Position numbers and translations under genes: made by a program. From assembly GCF_004799285.1 (NCBI RefSeq), contig NZ_SSND01000001.1:744001-808000 (forward strand): DNA of 64,000 bases, given 5' to 3'. Below the pieces are notes generated by a model. That model searched no databases. It had not been told where the DNA came from and was given only the letters and a program-made list of their open reading frames with translations. This stretch comes from Aliigemmobacter aestuarii (lineage in GTDB: Bacteria > Pseudomonadota > Alphaproteobacteria > Rhodobacterales > Rhodobacteraceae). Shown one piece after another: positions 54,008 through 63,052 of this stretch (within the stretch, counting starts at the first letter, position 1; each line of letters starts with the position of its first letter).

Positions 54008-54963
54008 TTCGGGTGCCTCAGCCGCGGGTTGGCGAGGATCGAGATCACATCCGCCAACAGGTTCAGACCGATGTAGACGGCCGCAAAGACAAGCCCGCAG
54101 GCCTGAACCACCGGCACGTCACGCTTGGCCACGTGGTCGACCAGATACTGGCCCATGCCAGGATAGACGAACACCACCTCGACCACGACGACGCCCACCA
54201 CCAGATATGCAAGATTCAGCATCACCACATTGACCACCGGCGCCACCGCGTTCGGCAGGGCATGGCGGGCAATGATGGTGAATTGCGACAGGCCCTTCAA
54301 TTCGGCCGTCTCGACATAGGCCGACTGCATCACGTTCAGGATCGCCGCGCGGGTCATCCGCATCATGTGGCCAAGCACGGCCAGCACCAGAACGATGACC
54401 GGCATGGAGATGGCGTAAAGCCGTTCGCCAAGCGTCATCCCGTCATAGACCGAGGCGATCGACGGGAACCATTGCAGCTGCACCGCAAGGAAAAAGACGG
54501 CGATATAGCCCACCAGGAATTCGGGCACAGAGATCGTCGCCAGCGTGACCCCGGAAATCAGCTTGTCCGGCCAGCGGTCGCGATAGCGGACCGAGATCAG
54601 GCCAAGGACGATGGCCAGCGGCACGGCGATGATCGCCGCCCAGAAGGCGAGGAACAGCGTGTTGCCCAGGCGTCGGCCCATCGCGGTGGCGATGTCCTGA
54701 CCGTTCGACAGGGCCGTGCCCAGATCACCCTGCAAGACGCCGGAAAGCCAGTTGAAATAACGTGTCACCGGCGGGTCGTTCAAACCCAGCTCGGCGCGAA
54801 GATTTGCCAGCGACACCGGTGTCGCAGACTGTCCCAGAATCGATTGCGCCACGTCGCCGGGCAGGATCTGCGTGCCGACGAAGATCAGCACCGACGCAGC
54901 GAGCAAGAGAAGGATGCCCAGCGCAACGCGCTGGACAACCAGTTTCAGGATGGGATGCACCAT
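54004..54963 (-). CDS. ABC transporter permease (DppB-like)
   Basis: 319 residues, six membrane helices. The first helix and periplasmic region (TQILPGDVAQSILG, LRAELGLNDPPVTRYFNWLSGVLQGDLG) are the DppB signature, and the coupling loop is ETAELKGLSQFTIIARHALPNAV. Forms the pore with the DppC-like protein. Confidence 0.94.
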   Translation of the reverse strand: MVHPILKLVVQRVALGILLLLAASVLIFVGTQILPGDVAQSILGQSATPVSLANLRAELGLNDPPVTRYFNWLSGVLQGDLGTALSNGQDIATAMGRRLGNTLFLAFWAAIIAVPLAIVLGLISVRYRDRWPDKLISGVTLATISVPEFLVGYIAVFFLAVQLQWFPSIASVYDGMTLGERLYAISMPVIVLVLAVLGHMMRMTRAAILNVMQSAYVETAELKGLSQFTIIARHALPNAVAPVVNVVMLNLAYLVVGVVVVEVVFVYPGMGQYLVDHVAKRDVPVVQACGLVFAAVYIGLNLLADVISILANPRLRHPK

Positions 54964-54967
54964 CGGA

Positions 54968-56551
54968 TCAGGCGAACCAGGTCTTGGCCGTGGCCCAGCC
55001 GCCCATCATTTCATAGTTCGGATCCTTGACCCACCCGGCGACCTTTTCGCTGCGTGCGTCGATGAAATCGTTGAACATCGGGCAGATCACGCCGCCGTCA
55101 TCGTTCAGGATTTCCGAGCACTTGGCATAAAGTTCGGTCCGCTTGGCGGTGTCGGTTTCGGACCGCGCGGCAAGGATCAGCGCATCCAGATCCGGGTTGA
55201 AATACTTGGTGTCGTTCCAGTCGGCGGTCGACAGATAGGCCGTCGACAGCATCTGGTCCTGCACCGGGCGACCGCCCCAGTAGCTGGCGCAGAAGGGCTT
55301 CACGTTCCAGACGTCCGACCAATAGCCATCGTCCGGCACACGCTTGATTTCCAGCGGGATGCCGGCGGCCTGCGCCGACTGCTGGAACAAGGACGCCGCG
55401 TCGACCGCGCCGGGGAAGGCGCCATCGGACACCAGCAGTTCGATCGGGCTGCCATCATGGCCCGAGGCCTTGTAATGCTCGGCCGCCTTGGCCGCGTCAT
55501 ATTCGCGCTGCGGCAAGGGCGTGAACAGCGGATAGGCCGCGTTGATCGGAGTGTCGTTGCCGACGCCGCCGAAGCCATCAAGGATCTTGTCGACCAGTTC
55601 CTGACGGTTGATCGCCCACTTCAGGGCAAGGCGCAGGTCCTTGTTGTCGAAGGGCGCGGTGTTGCAATGCATGATGAACACGTAATGCCCGCGGCCCGAC
55701 ACGTTCTCGACCACGACGCCCGGCGCCCGGCCCAAAAGCTTGGCCACTTTCGGGTCGATCCGGTTGATCAGATGCACTTGCCCCGACTGCAACGCCGAGG
55801 TCCGCGCGGTGGCGTCGTTGATCACGATGATCTCGACCCCGTCGTAATGGCCGCGGTTCGCGTCCCAGTCGTTCGGGTTCTTCTCGAACACATAGCGCAC
55901 GCCCGGTTCGGCGCTGACCAGCTTGTAGGTTCCCGTGCCGATGGCGGCGGTGGGGTTGTCCATCCCGCCCTTGGGCTGAATGACCAGGTGATAGTCCGAC
56001 AGCAGATAGGGAAGGTCGGCGTTGCCGGTGGCCAGCTTGAAGACCACGCTGTCGCCATCTGCGGAAATGTCCGCGATGCCCTGCATGATGCCCAGCGCGC
56101 CGGATTTGGAGTTTTCGTCCGAGTGGCGCTTGAACGTGGCAACCACGTCATCGACCGTCATGTCGCTGCCGTCATGGAACTTCACGCCCTGACGGATCTT
56201 GAAACGCCATTCGGTGCCGTCGGCGTTGGACTCCATCGCTTCGGCGAGGCGGAACTCGATCTGCCCGTCGGGGGTGACATTGACGATGGTGTCGCCCCAT
56301 TGACGGTTGACCGCGAAGGGCACCGGGCTGTCGGCCAGACCGGGGTCGAGCGTGTCGGTCGTCTCGCCGCCGCCCAGACCCATCTTCAGGACGCCGCCCT
56401 TCTTGGGTTCCTGCGCGCGGGCTTCCGACCCCATGACCGAAGCGCCGACCGCCGCCGCGACGCCGAAGGCCGCCGTGCGGTTGAGGAAGGCGCGACGGTT
56501 CATGCGCATTTCCTCGATATGGTCGATCAGTTTCGCCAGATCGTCTTTCAT
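54968..56551 (-). CDS. ABC transporter substrate-binding protein, family 5, Tat-exported
   Basis: 527 residues. The start MKDDLAKLIDHI has GGGAGAAGGAA before it. NRRAFLNRTAAFG (Arg19-Arg20) followed by a hydrophobic stretch and ARAQ is a twin-arginine signal, so the protein is exported folded. The mature part is the extracellular solute-binding protein family 5 fold (FRLAEAMESNADGTEWRFKIRQGVKFHDGSDMT). The substrate is probably a peptide or quaternary amine. It is the first transporter gene, 101 bases downstream of the CocE-type hydrolase. Confidence 0.93.
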   Translation of the reverse strand: MKDDLAKLIDHIEEMRMNRRAFLNRTAAFGVAAAVGASVMGSEARAQEPKKGGVLKMGLGGGETTDTLDPGLADSPVPFAVNRQWGDTIVNVTPDGQIEFRLAEAMESNADGTEWRFKIRQGVKFHDGSDMTVDDVVATFKRHSDENSKSGALGIMQGIADISADGDSVVFKLATGNADLPYLLSDYHLVIQPKGGMDNPTAAIGTGTYKLVSAEPGVRYVFEKNPNDWDANRGHYDGVEIIVINDATARTSALQSGQVHLINRIDPKVAKLLGRAPGVVVENVSGRGHYVFIMHCNTAPFDNKDLRLALKWAINRQELVDKILDGFGGVGNDTPINAAYPLFTPLPQREYDAAKAAEHYKASGHDGSPIELLVSDGAFPGAVDAASLFQQSAQAAGIPLEIKRVPDDGYWSDVWNVKPFCASYWGGRPVQDQMLSTAYLSTADWNDTKYFNPDLDALILAARSETDTAKRTELYAKCSEILNDDGGVICPMFNDFIDARSEKVAGWVKDPNYEMMGGWATAKTWFA

Positions 56552-56652
56552 TTCCTTCTCCCTGAGGTTTTTTGTTGACTGTTGAATCAATGTTGGACCA
56601 TCCCACCCCGTCGGGACAACCCTTTTTTCGCGGCCATCCGCAGATTTGACCG

Positions 56653-58665
56653 TCAGACGAAGCGCCTTGGCACGGATTCGGAATAATCGCGCGCGAAGAC
56701 CAGCTTTTCGCCCTCGTAGGCTTCGAGCCGCCCGGTGAACAAAAGCGCCTCGCGCGTGGCGGTCATCGTGCTGGACGACCGCGTCACGACCTTCCATCCG
56801 TCCCGTTCGAAATGCTCAGTCCACTCGATTTCCGTCTTTGCAGACAACGGGTTGCCCGGTTCGATGCTGAACCGCTCGACCATCGCGTGACCGTTGATCA
56901 GACCATGCGTCAGGTTTTCCGCAAGACCACCGTGATCCTCGACGACAAGGCTTGTGCGCCCCGACAGAAGGTCGCGTTCGATCCGCCGTGCGGATGACCC
57001 TGCGGCAACCACGCGGTGGCGCCAGGCGGGCGCGGCCTCGGGCGCGGGCGGTTGCCATTCGTCGGCCACAACGCCCGGATGAACCGGCAGGTGCAACCGG
57101 CCTTCGAGGATGGTCAGTTCCGCCTCTTCCGGGCTGGGCCAGAGGAAGGGCCAGTAGGTCGTCGACAGGGCGATTCGCAGCCGGTGCCCCGCCGCCAGCC
57201 GGTAGCCGCACAGGTCGAGTGTCACCTCGGCGTCGAAGGGCACGCCCACGGGCACGTCCGAGGGCGTTTCCATGCTGTCGCGGTGGCACAGGTTCAGCAT
57301 GCCGTGGCAGATCCGCACGGAACGGCCATCGGGCGCGACATCGCAGAGCCGCGCCACGACAAAGGCGCGCGGCCGGTCCGACTGCAGGCGCAGGCGCAGG
57401 CGCGGCTGGCCCAGAAGCGCCAGAGGCTCGGCCAGCGCCGCGGTATCAAAGCAGACCGACATCGCATCGTCGCCCGACTGGTCGCCGGGCAGTTCCGCGT
57501 TCAGCCCCATCGGAAAGAACTCGCCTGCCGCAAAGCCCAGATCCTGCGGCGTCTTCAGCCTGACCTCCATCGGCGCGGCCCGCCCCCCCAGGACGCCCCC
57601 GAAAGCGCCCCCCGGCGCAAGCTCCAGCACCTCGTCCCGCACCCGCGGGCTTGGCCAGGCCGCTTCCGTCACCCAGTGCCCCTTGCGATGGGCGATCGAG
57701 GCATCGGGCGCTTCGCTGTCCAGCATGTAGGCGCGCAAGCGCGGCCCTTCGGCCACGCCGTTCTGCACGCCCTTCAGCCAGCAATCCCACCACCGCACGG
57801 CCTCTTGCAGAAAGCCGATCGCCGGACCCGGCACCGCCTGATGCGGATACTGATGCACCCAGGGGCCCATCAGCCCCTGGACCGGCACGCTCAGGTTGGC
57901 CATCAGGTGGCCGACGGTGTTCATGTAATTGTCGGCCCAGCCGCCCACGGACAGGACAGGCACCTGGATCGCCTGCCAGTCCTCGCAGACCGATCCGTGC
58001 TTCCAGTAGGCGTCGCGCGCCTGATGCGAGGCCCAGCGGGGTGCGAGGAACGGCTCGGCGTCAAGCCGGCGCATCCAGTCCTCACGCCAGTCGGGGCGCA
58101 GGGCCGGATCGGCCGGGCGCGAGGAATAGGACAGCATCACCGCGCCCCAGCCCATATTCTCGCCCAGAAGGCAGCCGCCCTTGAAATGGATGTCATCGGC
58201 GAACCGGTCCGTTGTGGAACAGACCGAGATCACCGCACGCAGCGCCGGCGGGCGGAGGAAGGCAGTCTGCAGGCAGTTGAAGCCGCCCCAGCTTTTTCCC
58301 ATCATGCCCACCGCGCCGCTGCACCAGGGCTGTTCGGCAAGCCAGCGGATCACCTCGACTGCGTCGGCCAGTTCCTGTTCGCTGTATTCATCCGTCATCA
58401 GCCCTTCGCTGTCGCCATTGCCGCGGATGTCCACCCGCACGGCGGCATAGCCATGGCCCGCGAAATAGGGGTGCATCCGTTCGTCCCGCGGCAGGGTCCC
58501 GTCGCGCTTGCGATAGGGTATGTATTCCAGCACCGCCGGAACCGGGTTTTCGGTCGCGCCCTCAGGCATCCAGATGCGCGCCGAAAGGCGCACGCCGTCG
58601 GGCATGACAATGCCGACATCGGGGTGATCGACCACTTTGCACGGGAACTCGCTGACGGTTTTCAT
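56653..58665 (-). CDS. CocE/NonD family hydrolase (X-Pro dipeptidyl-peptidase-like)
   Basis: 670 residues. The alpha/beta hydrolase N-terminal domain has the nucleophile GKSWGG near residue 121, RVDIRGNGDSEG, and a late jelly-roll PepX C-terminal domain from about 420. Members hydrolyse esters or amides such as acylated amino compounds. The ATG giving MKTVSEFP has GGAG upstream; an ATG five codons earlier is possible. It heads an operon with the peptide-type ABC importer, so it probably cleaves the imported compound. Divergent from betC. Confidence 0.92.
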   Translation of the reverse strand: MKTVSEFPCKVVDHPDVGIVMPDGVRLSARIWMPEGATENPVPAVLEYIPYRKRDGTLPRDERMHPYFAGHGYAAVRVDIRGNGDSEGLMTDEYSEQELADAVEVIRWLAEQPWCSGAVGMMGKSWGGFNCLQTAFLRPPALRAVISVCSTTDRFADDIHFKGGCLLGENMGWGAVMLSYSSRPADPALRPDWREDWMRRLDAEPFLAPRWASHQARDAYWKHGSVCEDWQAIQVPVLSVGGWADNYMNTVGHLMANLSVPVQGLMGPWVHQYPHQAVPGPAIGFLQEAVRWWDCWLKGVQNGVAEGPRLRAYMLDSEAPDASIAHRKGHWVTEAAWPSPRVRDEVLELAPGGAFGGVLGGRAAPMEVRLKTPQDLGFAAGEFFPMGLNAELPGDQSGDDAMSVCFDTAALAEPLALLGQPRLRLRLQSDRPRAFVVARLCDVAPDGRSVRICHGMLNLCHRDSMETPSDVPVGVPFDAEVTLDLCGYRLAAGHRLRIALSTTYWPFLWPSPEEAELTILEGRLHLPVHPGVVADEWQPPAPEAAPAWRHRVVAAGSSARRIERDLLSGRTSLVVEDHGGLAENLTHGLINGHAMVERFSIEPGNPLSAKTEIEWTEHFERDGWKVVTRSSSTMTATREALLFTGRLEAYEGEKLVFARDYSESVPRRFV

Positions 58666-58789
58666 GGCATCTCCTCGCATGGGTCCCGACGTGGCGCGTG
58701 CTGCCAGATAGCGTCGCCTTTGAAGCAGACCATAAGGCGCAATGCGGCCATCTCTCGCACAAAGGCGACATTCACAGACAGGGACGCGA

Positions 58790-60295
58790 ATGACCAGACC
58801 CAACATCCTCATCCTGATGGTGGACCAGCTGACGGGAACGCTTTTTCCCGACGGCCCGGCCGACTGGTTGCACACGCCGAACCTGCGCGCCTTGGCCGAA
58901 CGGTCGGTGCGCTTCTCGCGCAGCTACACGGGATCGCCGCTGTGCGCCCCGGCCCGTGCCTCGTTCATGTCGGGGCAGTTGCCGCGCCGCACGCGCGTTT
59001 ATGACAATGCCGCCGAATTCACCTCGGACATCCCGACCTTCGCCCATCACCTGCGCCGGGCGGGCTATCAGACCTGCCTGTCGGGAAAGATGCATTTCGT
59101 CGGCCCCGACCAGATGCACGGGTTCGAGGAACGCCTGACGACAGACATCTACCCCGCCGATTTCGGCTGGACACCCGATTACCGCAAGCCCGGCGAGCGG
59201 ATCGACTGGTGGTATCACAACCTCGGTTCGGTCACCGGCGCGGGCGTGGCCGAGATCACGAACCAGCTGGAATATGACGACGAGGTCGCCCATCACGCGA
59301 TCCAGAAGCTCTATGACCTGTCGCGCGGCGCCGACCGGCGCCCGTGGTGCCTGACCGTCAGCTTCACCCATCCGCACGATCCCTTCGTCGCGCGGCGCCG
59401 ATACTGGGATCTTTACAACGACTGCGAACACCTCGACCCGCCCGAGACGATCCCCTACGAAGAGATGGACCCGCAGTCGCAGCGCATCCTCGACAGTTGC
59501 GACTGGAAGTCGCTGGAGGTCACACCCGACCACATCCGCCGCGCCCGCCAGGGCTATTTCGCCAACATCAGCTATGTTGACGACAAGATCGGGGAAATCC
59601 TTGCTGTGCTTGAGGCGACGCGGCAGGAGGCGATCGTCGTCTTCGTGTCGGATCACGGCGAGATGCTGGGGCGGCGGGGCCTATGGTTCAAGATGAACTT
59701 CTTCGAAGGGTCGGCCCGCGTGCCGCTGATGATCGCGGCGCCGGGGCTTGAACCGGGGCTGGTCGAAACGCCCGTCTCGACCATCGACGTGACGCCCACG
59801 CTGTGCGACCTGGCGGGCGTCTCGATGGACGAGGTCATGCCCTGGACGGATGGCGAAAGCCTTGTGCCCTTGGCGCGCGGTTTCGACCGGACCAGCCCCG
59901 TGGCGATGGAATATGCCGCCGAAGCCTCGATCTGCCCGATCGTGGCGCTGGTCGACGGCCCCTGGAAATACGTGCGCTGCGCGGCCGATCCGGAACTGCT
60001 GTTCAACCTGGAAACCGATGTGGAGGAACGGGAAAACCTCGCCCGCGATCCGGCCCATGCCGCCACCCTTGCCCGGTTTCGCGCGATGGCCGAGGCGCGG
60101 TGGGATCTGTCGGCCTATGACGCCGAGGTGCGCCAAAGCCAGGCGCGCCGCTGGGTCGTCTACGAGGCGCTACGCAATGGCAGCTATTATCCCTGGGATT
60201 ACCAGCCGTTGCAGAAGGCGTCCGAACGTTACATGCGCAACCACATGGACCTGAACGTTCTGGAGGAATCGAAGCGGTTTCCGCGCGGCGAATGA
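58790..60295 (+). CDS. betC: Choline-sulfatase
   Basis: 501 residues. It hydrolyses choline-O-sulfate to choline and sulfate. The formylglycine motif is LCAPARASFMSG with Cys52 (C-x-P-x-R). The whole sequence follows the rhizobial/rhodobacterial BetC pattern: PNILILMVDQL, DIYPADFGWTPDYRKPGERIDWWYHN, VSFTHPHDPFVARR, and the C-terminal YYPWDYQPLQKASERYMRNHMDL. The enzyme needs a formylglycine-generating activity. betB and betI are not in the window; a GMC oxidoreductase follows convergently. Confidence 0.95.
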   Translation: MTRPNILILMVDQLTGTLFPDGPADWLHTPNLRALAERSVRFSRSYTGSPLCAPARASFMSGQLPRRTRVYDNAAEFTSDIPTFAHHLRRAGYQTCLSGKMHFVGPDQMHGFEERLTTDIYPADFGWTPDYRKPGERIDWWYHNLGSVTGAGVAEITNQLEYDDEVAHHAIQKLYDLSRGADRRPWCLTVSFTHPHDPFVARRRYWDLYNDCEHLDPPETIPYEEMDPQSQRILDSCDWKSLEVTPDHIRRARQGYFANISYVDDKIGEILAVLEATRQEAIVVFVSDHGEMLGRRGLWFKMNFFEGSARVPLMIAAPGLEPGLVETPVSTIDVTPTLCDLAGVSMDEVMPWTDGESLVPLARGFDRTSPVAMEYAAEASICPIVALVDGPWKYVRCAADPELLFNLETDVEERENLARDPAHAATLARFRAMAEARWDLSAYDAEVRQSQARRWVVYEALRNGSYYPWDYQPLQKASERYMRNHMDLNVLEESKRFPRGE

Positions 60296-60339
60296 CGGCT
60301 GATCCGGCGGCGCGCGCGTGCCGCGCGCAAGCCTTTTCC

Positions 60340-60398
60340 CTCGCCTGCGCGGCTTGCGCCGCTCGGCTCGGCGTCTTGGGTATTTGTGTCAGGTTGAA
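60340..60398 (+). repeat. Dispersed 3'-type element, copy E (betC 3' UTR)
   Basis: CTCGCCTGC, hairpin GCGGC-TTGC-GCCGC, TCGGCTCGGCGTCT, then core GGGTATTT-GTGT-CAGGTTGAA, 45 bases after the betC stop. It matches copy D closely, with changes in the hairpin arm. Confidence 0.75.
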
Positions 60399-60483
60399 GG
60401 GGTTTTTCGCCCTGGATCTAATGCCCGATCCGACCTTTTCGACAGGACCCAGCCTGCGGACCCTTCCGCGGCAGCGCCTTTGA

Positions 60484-60502
60484 CGGGGGTTCGATGCCCC
60501 CG
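60484..60502 (-). other. Six-pair hairpin with CATCGAA loop, GMC oxidoreductase 3' UTR
   Basis: Minus strand CGGGGG, loop CATCGAA, CCCCCG, directly after the GMC gene stop. It shares its loop with the hairpin after metK (25534-25556), while the stem differs. Confidence 0.5.
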
Positions 60503-60512
60503 GCGAAGGCCC

Positions 60513-62138
60513 CTAGCTGTGATCGGCGAGGATCAGTTCGGCACCGCGCCAACCCATCAGCATCGCGGGCGCGTTGGTGTTGCCCGCGATCAGGTTCGGG
60601 AAGGCCGAGGCATCGCAGACCCTGAGACCCGCCACCCCATGCACCCGAAGCCGCGGGTCGGTCACGCTATCGGCGGCGTCCTGCCCCATCCGCGCGGTGC
60701 AGGACGGGTGATAGACCGTGCCCGACCGCAGGCGGAAATCCTCGATCAGCTGATCATCGGTCACGCAATCCGGGCCGGGGCGCAGCTCTTCCTCGACGAG
60801 GCGCGAGAAGGCGGGGCGGGATGCGATCTGGCGCAGGAACTTCACCGCCGCCAGCATTTCCTGCACGTCGTGGTTGGTGGAAAAGGCGTTCGCGACGATC
60901 CTGGGATGTGCCAGCGGATCGGGCGTTGTCAGATGGATGCTGCCCCGGCTTGTCGGGCGGCAGTTCGACAGGCCGATCGACAGGCCGTTGAACGGGTCGG
61001 GCGTCAGGAGCGGGCGTTCGCCCTCTTTTGGGATCAGGGTGGAAAAGGCCTGGAAGTACAGCTGCATGTTCGGGCGCGGCTGGTCCGGCGAGGTGCGGAA
61101 GAACCCGCCGCCGTGATTGATCGACTTGGCCAGGGGCCCGCCGCCCGTCAGGAAATACTGCATCCCCACCCAGAGCTTGCCCCACCAGGGCCGAAGGATG
61201 GCGTTGTAGGTCGGCACCTTCATCCGCCAGGTGTAGTTGATGCCCTGATGGTCGCTCAGATGTTCGCCGACATTGGGGTTGTGCTGCACCACGGGGATGC
61301 CGAGCGCCTGCAGGCGCGCGCCGTCCCCCACGCCCGAAAGCTCCAGCAATTGGGGAGAGTTCACCGCGCCGCCCGACAGGATCACCTCGCGCCGGGCGCG
61401 GATCTGACGGATCTGGCCACCCTGGACATATTCGACACCGACGGCGCGCCTCCCCTCGAACAGGATGCGCGTCGCCTGCGCGCGGGTGATCACGGTCAGG
61501 TTCGGCCGCCGCATCGCCGGGCGCAGGAAGGCGCGTGCCGCCGAATTGCGCCGTGCGCCCTTGATCGTCATCTGGTAGATGCCCGCGCCTTCCTGATCGG
61601 CGCCGTTGAAATCGGGGTTGTGGCGCAGGCCCGTCTGTTCGCAGGCGGCGATGTAGTCCTTCACCAGCGGATGCAGCCCGCGCCGGTTGGCCGAGACGAA
61701 GAGAGGGCCACCCGCCCCGCGCCATTCGTCGGCGCCGGCCTCGGTATCCTCCATCGCCCGGTAGGCGGGCAGGACCTCGTCCCAGCCCCAGCCGGGCGCC
61801 GCCCTGCCCCATTCGCGGTAATCCTCGGCATGGCCGCGGATATAGACCATCGCGTTGATCGAGGAAGATCCGCCCAGGATCCGGCCGCGCGGCCAGTGGT
61901 CGCGCTGACCGGCCAGGCCGGGATCGGGTTCGGTCCTGTAAAGCCAGTTTACCGCCGGGTCATAGAACAGCTTGCCGTACCCCAGCGGCAGTTGAACGAA
62001 GAACCGCGCATCGCTGCCGCCGGCTTCCAACAGGGCCACGCTGAACCGGCCGTTTTCGGTCAGCCGGTTCGCCAGCACGCAACCGGCCGATCCGGCGCCG
62101 ATGATGACGAAATCGGGGGTGATGTCGGCGTTGGTCAT
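60513..62138 (-). CDS. GMC family oxidoreductase (choline dehydrogenase-like)
   Basis: 541 residues, FAD-dependent. The dinucleotide motif is FVIIGAGSAGCVLANRL near the N-terminus, the second signature is RGRILGGSSSINAMVYIRGH, and the catalytic His lies in VYHPSCTARMG near 480 with a late AMLMGW. The closest named group is BetA, but the sequence is not diagnostic of choline. It converges with betC, so choline to betaine aldehyde is a reasonable guess. Confidence 0.9.
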   Translation of the reverse strand: MTNADITPDFVIIGAGSAGCVLANRLTENGRFSVALLEAGGSDARFFVQLPLGYGKLFYDPAVNWLYRTEPDPGLAGQRDHWPRGRILGGSSSINAMVYIRGHAEDYREWGRAAPGWGWDEVLPAYRAMEDTEAGADEWRGAGGPLFVSANRRGLHPLVKDYIAACEQTGLRHNPDFNGADQEGAGIYQMTIKGARRNSAARAFLRPAMRRPNLTVITRAQATRILFEGRRAVGVEYVQGGQIRQIRARREVILSGGAVNSPQLLELSGVGDGARLQALGIPVVQHNPNVGEHLSDHQGINYTWRMKVPTYNAILRPWWGKLWVGMQYFLTGGGPLAKSINHGGGFFRTSPDQPRPNMQLYFQAFSTLIPKEGERPLLTPDPFNGLSIGLSNCRPTSRGSIHLTTPDPLAHPRIVANAFSTNHDVQEMLAAVKFLRQIASRPAFSRLVEEELRPGPDCVTDDQLIEDFRLRSGTVYHPSCTARMGQDAADSVTDPRLRVHGVAGLRVCDASAFPNLIAGNTNAPAMLMGWRGAELILADHS

Positions 62139-62248
62139 GGCAGCCTCGGACCTTGGGTTCGGGTCGCGACCCTATTGCGCGCGAACGCGGCAGGCGCAAC
62201 GGAAGGCGACGCGAAATGTCGCTTTCCGCCCGCTGCCCGGGCGCACCC

Positions 62249-63043
62249 TCAGCGCCCCTTCCAGACCGGATCGCGCTTTTCGGCGAAGGCGCGGGCGCCT
62301 TCCAGTTGATCCTCGCTGGAATAGAGCCTGTCGACCGTGGGCATCTGGCGCTTGGTGATCCGGTTCAGCGCATCCTGGAAACGCATGTTTTCGGCCTCGC
62401 GCACGACCTCCTTGATCGCGGCATAGACAAGCGGCGGCCCGCTTTCCAGAAGCCGCGCCAGATCCCATGCCTTTGCCAGAAGATCGCCGGGCGCGCAGAT
62501 TTCCTTGATCAGGCCCCAGCGATGCGCCTCTTCGGCATCGAACCAGCGCCCGGTCAGCAGAAGATCCATCGCGACATGATAGGGGATACGCTTGGGCAGC
62601 TTGATCGAGGCCGCATCCGCCACCGTGCCCGACCGGATTTCCGGCAGCGCGAAGGTGGCGTTCGACGAACACAGGATCAGGTCGGCAGACAGCGCCAGTT
62701 CCAGCCCACCGCCGCAGCAGATGCCGTTGACCGCCGCGATCACCGGCTTGTTGAGGTTGGGCAATTCCTGCAAACCGCCGAACCCGCCCACGCCATAATC
62801 GCCGTCAACCGCATCCCCCCCGGCCGCCGCCTTCAGGTCCCATCCGGGGCAAAAGAACTTGTCCCCCTCGGCGCGCAGGATGCAGACCCGCAGGCTGTCA
62901 TCGTCGCGGAAGTCGCGAAACGTCAGCCCCATGATCCGGCTGGTCACAAGGTCGATCGCGTTGGCCTTGGGCCGGTCCAGCGTGACCTCGAGGATGGCGC
63001 CCTCGCGCCGCGTGCGGATCGGTCCTTCGGTGCGCATTTCCAT
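62249..63043 (-). CDS. Enoyl-CoA hydratase/isomerase family protein, CaiD-like
   Basis: 264 residues starting at MEMRTEGP, chosen because AGGAG lies six bases before. The crotonase fold oxyanion segments are present (VNGICCGGGLELALSADLIL). The C-terminus AEKRDPVWKGR is the ending found in CaiD (crotonobetainyl-CoA hydratase), which suggests carnitine-like substrates. The expected acid/base segment reads LPEIRSGTVADAASIKLPKRI. It is nine bases behind the CoA ligase gene, so they form one operon. Confidence 0.88.
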   Translation of the reverse strand: MEMRTEGPIRTRREGAILEVTLDRPKANAIDLVTSRIMGLTFRDFRDDDSLRVCILRAEGDKFFCPGWDLKAAAGGDAVDGDYGVGGFGGLQELPNLNKPVIAAVNGICCGGGLELALSADLILCSSNATFALPEIRSGTVADAASIKLPKRIPYHVAMDLLLTGRWFDAEEAHRWGLIKEICAPGDLLAKAWDLARLLESGPPLVYAAIKEVVREAENMRFQDALNRITKRQMPTVDRLYSSEDQLEGARAFAEKRDPVWKGR

Positions 63044-63052
63044 GGCCATCTC

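Noticed and set aside
60301-60512. A small plus-strand gene between betC and the GMC gene
   Set aside because: The frame coincides with the structured element copy E and the hairpin; no start site or conservation is apparent.
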